Shown: in pieces, positions 41,193 to 48,531 of the stretch | Numbering within the stretch: the first letter of the stretch is position 1 | Layout of the letters: every line of letters begins with the position of its first letter | NCBI GenBank assembly: GCA_019752335.1 | Contig: JAIEMJ010000015.1 | Coordinates: 124,001 to 188,000 of the forward strand | Direction of reading: 5' to 3' | Length of the DNA: 64,000 bases | Source of the DNA: Bryobacteraceae bacterium | Lineage (GTDB): Bacteria; Acidobacteriota; Terriglobia; Bryobacterales; Bryobacteraceae | Program-made: the position numbers and the translations under genes | Notes under the pieces: generated by a model | Told to the model about the DNA's origin: nothing | Seen by the model: only the letters and a program-made list of their open reading frames with translations | Database searches by the model: none

Positions 41193-41660
41193 TTAGGCCA
41201 CCCGGCCCGCGAAGGCGCGGGCGACCGCGTCGGCTTCTTTCTCTTCCAGTCCCACCACGCCGAGCAGATAGGCGTTCTTGGTGAAAGCGAAAACGGGCGT
41301 GCCGGCGTCCGTCCCGTAATAGCCGCCAAAGGTGGGCACAAACTTGGCATTTTGCAGACGATTCTTCAAATCGAGCAGCAGAATTGCGGCCCGGTCCGGC
41401 GTAAAGGTCTTAACCAGAAACAGCCGGTAGGTTTGCTGGCCCCGTTTGTACTCGGCGAGATTGCCACCCGGCATGAAGTCCTTGCCGAGCAGTTCTTTTT
41501 CGACCAGGGAGACCCTCACCAGGCCAGCCTTCGGAAACCTGCGCGTCTCGTCGACGGGCTTGGGTACCGGATCGGCCTTCGGTTTTTCGACCGGCTTGGG
41601 CGCTTCGCTGGCGCAGGAAGTGAGGAAGGGCAGCAGCAGGAGAATACGTCGCGGAACCAT
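41193..41660 (-). CDS. Small lipoprotein, unknown function
   Basis: A 155-residue protein with a lipoprotein signal: MVPRRILLLLPFLTSC, lipobox LTSC. A Lys/Pro-rich linker (KPVEKPKADPVPKPVDE) leads to a compact C-terminal domain with FMPGGNLAEYKRG and FGGYYGTDAGTPVFAF. The ATG at 41660 is 7 nt after CATAAT and gives the best signal peptide; an ATG at 41669 is possible. Operon with the transglutaminase-like gene. I do not recognise the domain. Confidence 0.75.
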   Translation of the reverse strand: MVPRRILLLLPFLTSCASEAPKPVEKPKADPVPKPVDETRRFPKAGLVRVSLVEKELLGKDFMPGGNLAEYKRGQQTYRLFLVKTFTPDRAAILLLDLKNRLQNAKFVPTFGGYYGTDAGTPVFAFTKNAYLLGVVGLEEKEADAVARAFAGRVA

Positions 41661-41702
41661 AGCAGACATTATGCGACACTCACTATGCGAAACTGCGGAC
41701 TG

Positions 41703-42488
41703 ATGCACCGCCTCTGGATCGCTCTCTTTACCTTAACGGCCTGCGCGGCCGAAGACGCTATCACGCCCACGAAGAAGATCGTGCTCTTCAACGGCAAGAA
41801 CTTCGACGGCTGGTACACCTGGCTGCGCGAAACCCGCTATGAAGATCCGAAGCGCGTCTTCACGGTGAACGACGGCGCGATCCACGTGAGCGGCGAGGAC
41901 TGGGGCGGTATCGCCACCAAACAGGCTTATCGCGACTACCACTTGATCGTCGAATGGCGTTGGGGCGGCAAGACCCTGCCGCCGCGCGTGAAGAACGCCC
42001 GCGACTCGGGCATTCTCATTCATGCCGTAGGTGAGGACGGCAGGTACAACCAGACCTGGCTCGAATCAATCGAGTCGCAAATCATCGAAGGCGGCACGGG
42101 CGACATCATTCTGGTGGGCGGCGCGTCGAAGCCTACGCTCACCGTCAACACCGTCCAGGACGGGCGCGAGGTCTATTGGAAGCAGGATGGTAAACCCGTC
42201 ACGAAGGACAGTGGCCGTTTCAATTGGTATGGCCGCTCGCGTGTCTGGAAGGACGTCATTGATTTTCGGGGAGTGGAAGACGTGGAGGCGCCGATGGGGA
42301 AATGGAACCGGCAGGAGATTTTTGCCCAGGGCGACAAGATTACTTATGTGGTGAACGGACGCGTAGTGATCCACGGCTACGCTTCGTCGCACCGGGCCGG
42401 GAAGATCCAGCTCCAAAGCGAAGGCGCCGAGATCTACTTCCGGCGGGTCGAACTGCGGCCGATCGGAAAGATGCCGAAGCTGAAGTAA
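41703..42488 (+). CDS. DUF1080 (3-keto-disaccharide hydrolase family) lipoprotein
   Basis: A 261-residue protein of the concanavalin-like DUF1080 family, abundant in Planctomycetes and Solibacter-type Acidobacteriota; some members hydrolyse 3-keto-glycosides. Signature parts are LFNGKNFDGWYTWL, NDGAIHVSGEDWGGIATK, DYHLIVEWRWG, SGILIHA and ESIESQIIEGGTGD, ending GKIQLQSEGAEIYFRRVEL. An N-terminal signal with lipobox LTAC predicts a lipoprotein. An in-frame ATG at 41685 is the alternative start. Confidence 0.88.
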   Translation: MHRLWIALFTLTACAAEDAITPTKKIVLFNGKNFDGWYTWLRETRYEDPKRVFTVNDGAIHVSGEDWGGIATKQAYRDYHLIVEWRWGGKTLPPRVKNARDSGILIHAVGEDGRYNQTWLESIESQIIEGGTGDIILVGGASKPTLTVNTVQDGREVYWKQDGKPVTKDSGRFNWYGRSRVWKDVIDFRGVEDVEAPMGKWNRQEIFAQGDKITYVVNGRVVIHGYASSHRAGKIQLQSEGAEIYFRRVELRPIGKMPKLK

Positions 42489-42601
42489 ATTCTTTCGCCA
42501 TTGATGTCACTATCCCTGGAATTTGATAGTCTAGGGGGATCACAAAAGGCTGGATCCAAAACAAATAACTCGTTGGCTGCTACGGCAAGTGAGTGAATTG
42601 G

Positions 42602-42627
42602 CGCTAAATCAGGCTCAATATTTAGCG
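42602..42627 (+). promoter_or_regulatory. Inverted repeat upstream of a small unknown gene
   Basis: CGCTAAAT and ATTTAGCG are perfect complements separated by 10 nt, ending 28 bp before the start at 42656. It could be an operator or an mRNA hairpin. TTGATG and TGATAG at 42505 to 42533 or so form only a weak promoter candidate. Confidence 0.35.
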
Positions 42628-42655
42628 AGCTTTCAGTCGATGGAGGTTGAGGCGT

Positions 42656-43051
42656 ATGGAGTACGAACGAAGTCTTGTGCCAGGCTTGCCCCAAAGCCGG
42701 AGTGCCTCGGCGACGCCGTTGCGGCGCATGGAGCAATTGCGCTGGCTGCTGGCGCGGGAGTATCCGGCGCGGCTGTCGCCAGAATCCTTGCGGGAGCTAC
42801 GGCGCGAGGATTTACGCGATTACCGGTCGATTCTGGGTGAGGTGCGCGGCTACGCGCGGCAACGGATGCGGGCCTATCAGGAAGGCATGGCCGCACGTCA
42901 GGCGTGGGACCTGGATGAACTGGTGTCCCTGCATTGGTCGGTGCAAAAAGCCTTGTGGAAGCTCCGTCTGGCGCCGCTGGCTCCGGCGGGTTGGGGCGCC
43001 TCGCTGGTAGAGTCCGCCGCGACGGACTTCCGGCAAGTGGCTACCGTTTAG
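42656..43051 (+). CDS. Small Arg-rich hypothetical protein
   Basis: A 131-residue protein starting MEYERSLVPGLPQ, with GGAGG ten bases before the ATG. It is strongly helical and rich in Arg and Leu (LRRMEQLRWLLAREYP, LRELRREDLRDYRSIL, RGYARQRMRAYQEG). No membrane segment or signal is present. I do not recognise a family. The 3' end overlaps the convergent membrane-protein gene by 11 nt. The good ribosome binding site and steady codon use support it being real. Confidence 0.62.
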   Translation: MEYERSLVPGLPQSRSASATPLRRMEQLRWLLAREYPARLSPESLRELRREDLRDYRSILGEVRGYARQRMRAYQEGMAARQAWDLDELVSLHWSVQKALWKLRLAPLAPAGWGASLVESAATDFRQVATV

Positions 43052-43802
43052 CGCGCCAAACCTCGCGGGCGGCCTCCGCGATGGCTAACAGATCCTCCCG
43101 GGCACTGCCCGCCCCGGAAGGGGCTTGCACGACGGGCTGCCGTTCTCCTGCTGGCCGAAGGCCATAGGTCCAAGCGGCAAAACACAAGCAGCCAATCACC
43201 AGCAAGCTGGTGTTCACGGCAAGATGCGCGCCCGTGTTGGTGCGGTTGTAGGCGAAGAGTCCGGCCGTTAGCGAAGCCAGGTAAACGGCCAGAATCCGGC
43301 CATGGATCAGAATGTTACCCCGGCGCGCTGCGGACGGCGCAATCCTGGCGAAGAAAAGCATCGTCAGGCCAACGATGACCGTAAGTCCCGTAACTAAGTA
43401 ACGTTGGGAGATGAGAATCCAGGCCTGTTTCCTCACCAGCGCCAGATCGGGAGTAGAGGTGCCAATCACGATCAGGATTGCCACCGCCGCCATACCCATG
43501 AGCAGGCGTGGCGCAAAGCGAGCGATGCCCGGGTAGTCCTGAAAGGCCCGCCGCAGGAACTCCGCCACCGTGAGAGATTGGCTGAGCATGAGCAGGGGAG
43601 CGAAACTAGTCCAGATTTCGGTGTACAGGCGGGAATTATAGGGAAGGAAGAACAAGATCCCTGATCGGAGAAGCTCAAGTGAGACCCACGAGGCGAAGGC
43701 GAGATGAGTGCGAATTAACCGCGCGGTGGTAAGCCTGCCAAGTAACGCCACTTGGCAGGCCACCTGAAAATACCAAAAAAGTTGCATGAAGGCCGCAGCC
43801 AC
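43041..43802 (-). CDS. Polytopic membrane protein, unknown function
   Basis: A 253-residue protein with about seven hydrophobic helices, e.g. LFWYFQVACQVALLG, LLMGMAAVAILIVIG, LTVIVGLTMLFFA and LAVNTSLLVIGCLCFAAW, and a soluble C-terminal tail. The GTG at 43802 is chosen because TACTAT (43811-43816) ends 8 nt upstream; the ATG at 43787 is an alternative. The pattern resembles uncharacterised 7TM proteins common in Solibacter-like genomes, from memory. No partner gene is evident. The 43803-44036 gap contains no supported gene. Confidence 0.68.
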   Translation of the reverse strand: MAAAFMQLFWYFQVACQVALLGRLTTARLIRTHLAFASWVSLELLRSGILFFLPYNSRLYTEIWTSFAPLLMLSQSLTVAEFLRRAFQDYPGIARFAPRLLMGMAAVAILIVIGTSTPDLALVRKQAWILISQRYLVTGLTVIVGLTMLFFARIAPSAARRGNILIHGRILAVYLASLTAGLFAYNRTNTGAHLAVNTSLLVIGCLCFAAWTYGLRPAGERQPVVQAPSGAGSAREDLLAIAEAAREVWRAKR

Positions 43803-44036
43803 TGCCCCTGATAGTAGCGCAGTTAGAAGCCGACGGGGGGATCGAGAACTGGGATGGGTGCCATGTGTATCGTCGTCTCCTTTCGCTAACCGTTATCGCC
43901 AATTCAGGCCGATTTGCGGGCATTTCAGGAGAAATGTTCCACCTTTGAAACGAAGTTTCCGGCGCGTGCGCGCGCGGAGTCCAGGCCAGGAAAGAGAAGG
44001 GAAGGGGGAAAAAGGAAGGGTGGGGTTAGAAAAAGA

Positions 44037-44113
44037 TGGGGTGCCCTACGGGGCTTGAACCCGCGACATCCGGAATCACAATCCGGCGCTCTACCAACTG
44101 AGCTAAGGGCACC
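44037..44113 (-). tRNA. tRNA-His(GTG)
   Basis: Folds as a full cloverleaf on the minus strand. The acceptor stem pairs GTGCCCT with AGGGCAC, with the extra G at -1 opposite C73 that marks tRNA-His. The anticodon loop TTGTGAT holds GTG between CCGGA and TCCGG; the T-arm has GGTTCAAGC. CCA is encoded at 44037-44039. It follows ubiD by 23 nt on the same strand. Confidence 0.95.
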
Positions 44114-44136
44114 ACACGAACAACTCTCTTAGTGTA

Positions 44137-45588
44137 CTACTTCAAACCCGCCTGTTTCCACAAGAGGTCCACGCGAGACTTCACCTCGGGGCTCATCCGC
44201 ATCACGTCCGGCCAGCGACGCGTAAAGCCCTCCTCCGGACCCTTGCGCGTCGCGTCGATGCCCATCTTCGAGCCCCAATTCGGCATGCGCGACGCATGGT
44301 CGAGCGAATCGATGGGTCCCAGGACGAATTCGATGTCGCGCTGCGGGTCAATGTTGTTGAGCGCCTTCCAGGCCACCTCGCTGACGTTGCGCACGTCGAC
44401 CTCCTCATCCACCACCACGATGCACTTCGTAAACATCGCTTGCCCCAGCCCCCAAATGGCGTGCATCACCTTGCGCGCCTGCATGGGGTAGCTCTTCTTG
44501 ATCGACACCAGCATCAGGTTGTGAAAGACGCCCTCGGCGGGCATGCACATGTCGTGGATTTCGGGGATCGTCATGCGCAACATCGGCATAAAGATGCGCT
44601 CGATCGCCTTGCCCATGAAGTAATCCTCCATGGGCGGCGGGCCGACGATCGTCGTGGCGTAGATGGGGTTCTTGCGCTGCGTGAGGCAGGTGACATGAAA
44701 GACCGGGTAGTCGTCCTCGAGCGAATAGAAGCCGGTGTGGTCGCCAAACGGACCCTCGCGCCGCAACTCGTCCAGATTCACATACCCTTCGAGGACGTAC
44801 TCCGCCTCGGCCGGCACTTCGAGGTCCACCGTCTGGCATTTCACCATCTCCACCGGCTGGTTGCGCAGAAAGCCGGCCACCATCATCTCGTCGATATCGG
44901 GCGGCAGGGGCAGAATGGCCGAGTACATCGTGGCCGGGTCCGCGCCGATCGCCACCGCCACCTCCATCCGCCGCTCCTCGCCCTTCGCATGCAACTGGCG
45001 AAAGTGGTCCGCGCCCTGCTTGTGCTTCTGCCAGTGCATGCCGGTGGTGCGCTCGTCGTAAACCTGCATGCGGTACATGCCGCAGTTCCTCTTGCCGTTG
45101 CGCGGATTCTTCGAGAAGACCATGGGCAGCGTGATGTACGGCCCGCCATCCTGCGGCCACGTCGTTAGGACGGGCAAGTCGTGGAGCGAGAAGTTATCTT
45201 TCTTGATGACCTCCTGGCACGGTCCGCGGGAAACAGTCTTGGGAAAGAACGCGCCCACCTCGGCGAGCTTCGGGAGTAGCTTGAGCTTATTCAGCAGGCC
45301 TTCGGGCGCCTTCATCTCCATGAACTCGGTGATGCGCGCGGCGAACTCCTCCATCTTGCCCACGCCGAGGGCGATCTCCATGCGGCGGTCACTGGCGAAG
45401 GCGTTGATCAGCACAGGCACGCTCGAGCCCTTGGGCTTCTCAAAGAGCAGAGCCGGCCCGCCGGACTTCACGGCGCGGTCAGCGAATTCGGTCATCTCGA
45501 GCTTGGGGTCCACCTCGAAGGGGATGCGATGGAGTTCGCCGGCCTGTTCGAGCGCGGCAATAAATTCACGAAGGTCTTGGAAGGCCAT
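44137..45588 (-). CDS. ubiD: UbiD family decarboxylase
   Basis: A 483-residue prenylated-FMN-dependent decarboxylase of the UbiD family; classical members remove the carboxyl group of 4-hydroxy-3-polyprenylbenzoate, related ones serve menaquinone synthesis. Visible regions are the start FQDLREFIAALEQAGELHRI, GMYRMQVYDERTTGMHW and the catalytic acid region ELRREGPFGDHTGFY. Length is normal. No UbiX flavin prenyltransferase is in the window. Divergent from fabG with a 38-bp gap. Which substrate it uses cannot be decided. Confidence 0.92.
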   Translation of the reverse strand: MAFQDLREFIAALEQAGELHRIPFEVDPKLEMTEFADRAVKSGGPALLFEKPKGSSVPVLINAFASDRRMEIALGVGKMEEFAARITEFMEMKAPEGLLNKLKLLPKLAEVGAFFPKTVSRGPCQEVIKKDNFSLHDLPVLTTWPQDGGPYITLPMVFSKNPRNGKRNCGMYRMQVYDERTTGMHWQKHKQGADHFRQLHAKGEERRMEVAVAIGADPATMYSAILPLPPDIDEMMVAGFLRNQPVEMVKCQTVDLEVPAEAEYVLEGYVNLDELRREGPFGDHTGFYSLEDDYPVFHVTCLTQRKNPIYATTIVGPPPMEDYFMGKAIERIFMPMLRMTIPEIHDMCMPAEGVFHNLMLVSIKKSYPMQARKVMHAIWGLGQAMFTKCIVVVDEEVDVRNVSEVAWKALNNIDPQRDIEFVLGPIDSLDHASRMPNWGSKMGIDATRKGPEEGFTRRWPDVMRMSPEVKSRVDLLWKQAGLK

Positions 45589-45626
45589 GTCTATCTTCCA
45601 TGATGGCGCGTTTTATGATCGTAGAG

Positions 45627-46361
45627 ATGTCTGAACGTATCGCTTTCGTCACCGGCGCCACCCGCGGCATTGGCCGCGCCTGCGCCCTCTCCCTGGCCGC
45701 CGCAGGCCATAAGCTCGTGATCGCCGCGCGAAATCAGGAGCAGTTGGAAGCCCTCGCCGGCGAACTCCGCGCCACTGGCGCGACGGTCTTCGTCCAGCCA
45801 ATGGACCTCGGCTCCAGCGACTCCATCGCCGAAGCCTTCACCCGCGCCCAAAAAGACTTCGGGCCCGTCACCATCCTGGTGAACAACGCCGGCATCACCA
45901 AGGACGGCCTCGCCTTGCGCATGAAGAAGGACGATTGGGACACCGTCATTCAGACCAATCTCACCGGTTCCTTCCTCTGTTGCCAGCAAGCCATGCAGAG
46001 CATGTTGAAAGCGCGCTGGGGCCGCATCATCAACATTGCGAGCATTGTCGGCGAGACGGGCAACGCGGGGCAAGCGAACTATGTGGCCTCGAAGGCCGGC
46101 CTGATCGGGCTCACCAAGACGCTGGCCCAGGAACTGGCCAGCCGCACGATTACCGTGAACGCCGTCGCGCCTGGCTTTGTCGAAACCGACATGACGAGTG
46201 TCCTGTCGGAGGAGTTGAAGGGCAAGCTCCTCGGCTCCATTCCGCTCAAGCGGCTCGGCCGTCCCGAGGACATCGCGGCCGCCGTGCGCTTTTTGGCCAG
46301 TGAAGAGGCCAGCTACATCACCGGTCACGTGCTCGACGTGAACGGCGGCATGTACATGTAG
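45627..46361 (+). CDS. fabG: 3-oxoacyl-ACP reductase FabG
   Basis: A 244-residue SDR of the standard FabG length and pattern: TGATRGIGRA for NADPH, NNAGIT, active-site S in NIASIVGE, YVASKAG and the tail VTGHVLDVNGGM-like ITGHVLDVNGGMYM. It reduces 3-oxoacyl-ACP in fatty acid elongation. The ATG at 45627 is 7 nt after TATGAT, so leaderless; an upstream start at 45600 would add nine residues over that element. No other fab genes are near, so a related SDR role is possible. Confidence 0.88.
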   Translation: MSERIAFVTGATRGIGRACALSLAAAGHKLVIAARNQEQLEALAGELRATGATVFVQPMDLGSSDSIAEAFTRAQKDFGPVTILVNNAGITKDGLALRMKKDDWDTVIQTNLTGSFLCCQQAMQSMLKARWGRIINIASIVGETGNAGQANYVASKAGLIGLTKTLAQELASRTITVNAVAPGFVETDMTSVLSEELKGKLLGSIPLKRLGRPEDIAAAVRFLASEEASYITGHVLDVNGGMYM

Positions 46362-46367
46362 GCGGCC

Positions 46368-47282
46368 TTACCGGACGGGGCCGTCCCAAAGGAACGTGCG
46401 CGCGGAACGGCTCCGCATGCGATCCTCGCCGCCCACGCCCAGCAGTTGCTTGCCCAGCGCTACGAACTCGATGGATGACAGGGCCACCGGCAATGCCGTC
46501 TGCTTCGCATACGCATTCCGCCGCGGATCGTAACGCCACACCTGATCGGTGAAGCCGGCCGTATATCCGCCGAAGAGCCAGATGGCATCGCGCACCGCCA
46601 GCGCTGTGATGCCACGGTTCGCCGACGGCAAGTCGCGCCGGCGCTCGAATGCGAACGTGCTCGGGTGGAAGGCCCAGGCCTCGGCCCGATTCTCGAGCGC
46701 TCCGGGCGCCTTCATTTGGCAGCCACCAAAGAGCCAAACGCGCCCGCGCCACACGGCCACCGCCGACAGCACAACGGATCCGCCCGGCAGCTTCGCGACG
46801 GCTTGCCAAGGGCCTTCGCCCTCGCGCATCCACACCGTGTCCGAGCAGCGCGTCAGGTCCACCAGATCCGCGCAGCCGCCGAACAAAAAGACGCGACGGC
46901 CGACACGCGCGGCGCGCCCGAGCGCATGGTCACCGGGAGTTTCGCCATGGGCGGTCCACTTCTGGAGCGACGCGTCCAAACGCCAAATCCGGCGCGACAC
47001 GCCCGTTGCATGCGAGCCGCCGAAGACCTCCAGCGCATCCCCGACGAAAGGCCCGTAGGCCAAGGGCTCCGGCAAGGCCGGACCCTTGCGCCAGCGGTCG
47101 CTGCGCGCGTCATAGACTTGTACTTCGTTGAGCCAGCGCTTCGTGCCGTCTTCCCAGTAAGTGCCGCCCGCCACGACTACACTGCCGCCTGAGCGCGCCA
47201 CCGCTGCCCCCGCCTCCCCGCGCGGCAGCGGCGACTTCGTCAGCCATACCGGCAGCAGCAGCGCCAACAGCAGCTCAAGCAT
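46368..47282 (-). CDS. Secreted kelch-repeat protein
   Basis: A 304-residue kelch beta-propeller with signal peptide MLELLLALLLPVWL. Blades are marked by VVVAGGTYWEDG, DALEVFGGSH, VFLFGGCADLVD, VWLFGGCQMK, AIWLFGGYTAG and LLGVGGEDR. The layout resembles sialate mutarotase NanM. Its ATG overlaps the MFS transporter stop by 8 nt, so both are in one operon, which fits an extracytoplasmic sugar-acid protein with its transporter. The exact sugar is unknown. Confidence 0.85.
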   Translation of the reverse strand: MLELLLALLLPVWLTKSPLPRGEAGAAVARSGGSVVVAGGTYWEDGTKRWLNEVQVYDARSDRWRKGPALPEPLAYGPFVGDALEVFGGSHATGVSRRIWRLDASLQKWTAHGETPGDHALGRAARVGRRVFLFGGCADLVDLTRCSDTVWMREGEGPWQAVAKLPGGSVVLSAVAVWRGRVWLFGGCQMKAPGALENRAEAWAFHPSTFAFERRRDLPSANRGITALAVRDAIWLFGGYTAGFTDQVWRYDPRRNAYAKQTALPVALSSIEFVALGKQLLGVGGEDRMRSRSARTFLWDGPVR

Positions 47283-48489
47283 GTCTCACCAGGTCCCGGT
47301 GTAAGTAAAGAATGCAACACGCAAACAAGAGCGCGGCATCCAGCAGCAGGATCCCGGCGACGCCCGCAAAGACGCCGTTCAGTCCCGCACTGCTCTTCAG
47401 CAGACCGGCGGCCAACACGCCCGCGCCGCCGGCCATCGTATTCACCATATTCGTCAGGCCAAAGATCGTCGATCGCTGGCTACTATTCGTCAAGTCGCAG
47501 AGTAACGGCAGGATGTTCACGTCGGCGCTCGTACGCAAGACGGAGTAAGCCACCAGGGCGATCATGATGGCCGTCTGTTGCCGCGTCGCAAGAAACGTGA
47601 GTAACACCGGCGCGGCGCACAAAATTAACGCTGCCTGCATCCACATCCGGCGATGCGCGCCGCCCATGGCCACGCGATCCGACACCCATCCGCCAACGGC
47701 TAATGTGGCCGCGCCACTCAGGCCCACCAGCGACGACCCCAGAAAGCCTGCTCGTGCCAGCGAGAGCCCGAAGTTCTCGTGGAAATAAAGCGGCAGCCAG
47801 TTGATGAAGATCCAACCGCCAATCGACGTGAGCAGTCCAGCGACGGCCAGTACGGCGATGGAAGGCACGCGCAACAATTCCGTGGCCGCCTGGCGGTAAC
47901 TCAACTTCTCGGCCGTGGCGGGCTCGGCCGGGTCCATCGGTAGCAGAAAGCGGCACACCACGGCGAGCAGCAAGCCGGCGGCGCCCAACGTAATCAGGGG
48001 CGCTCGCCATCCGTAGTGCTCCCCCAGGTAGCCGGCGAGGGTGCCGCCACCCACCAGTCCCGCGGCGTTCCCCAAGGCGATGATGCCGAGCGCGGCGCCT
48101 CGCGTAGAGGGCCCGTGGTAAGCAGCGACTAAAGCGAAAGCCGCGGGCAGGTAAGCCGCCTCGACGATGCCCAACGCGACGCGCAGCGCGAGCAAGTGCC
48201 ACGGCAACACCGCCAGGCCCGTGACGAGCGTGATCAGGCTCCAACTGGCCAGGCTCGCGAGAATCAGCGGTCCGCGCGCGAAACGGTCGCCGAGATAGCC
48301 ACCCACGGGCGAGGCCAAAGCGTAGCTCCACAGGAACAGCGAGCCCATCGCGCCCAGGGCCGCATCGCTGAAGCCGAGATCGCTCTTCAGCAACGCGTAG
48401 ACCGACGTGATGCTGGTCCGGTCTGCGTAGTTGAGCGCGCTCGCCAGAAACAGCGTCGCCACCAGCACCCACTTGTTCGTCTTCGGCAA
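47275..48489 (-). CDS. MFS transporter (ACS-like anion:cation symporter)
   Basis: A 404-residue, 12-helix transporter. Early motifs NYADRTSITSVYALLKSDLGFSD and VGGYLGDRFARG are typical of the hexuronate/phthalate (ACS) branch. The TTG at 48489 is chosen: TACAAT (48496-48501) ends 6 nt before it, and the first helix starts soon after. Longer starts run across that -10 element. It is cotranscribed with the kelch gene; import of a sugar acid is a reasonable guess. Confidence 0.88.
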   Translation of the reverse strand: MPKTNKWVLVATLFLASALNYADRTSITSVYALLKSDLGFSDAALGAMGSLFLWSYALASPVGGYLGDRFARGPLILASLASWSLITLVTGLAVLPWHLLALRVALGIVEAAYLPAAFALVAAYHGPSTRGAALGIIALGNAAGLVGGGTLAGYLGEHYGWRAPLITLGAAGLLLAVVCRFLLPMDPAEPATAEKLSYRQAATELLRVPSIAVLAVAGLLTSIGGWIFINWLPLYFHENFGLSLARAGFLGSSLVGLSGAATLAVGGWVSDRVAMGGAHRRMWMQAALILCAAPVLLTFLATRQQTAIMIALVAYSVLRTSADVNILPLLCDLTNSSQRSTIFGLTNMVNTMAGGAGVLAAGLLKSSAGLNGVFAGVAGILLLDAALLFACCILYLHRDLVRHA

Positions 48490-48531
48490 GGCTTTATTGT
48501 AGCGGCCTGCTATCCTCAAAACAGCGAACGC

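Noticed and set aside
43823-43864. 13-codon minus-strand frame (MAPIPVLDPPVGF) upstream of the membrane-protein gene
   Set aside because: An AAAGGAG lies 12 nt before it, which is rather far, and the downstream gene has a convincing leaderless start. Not enough support.
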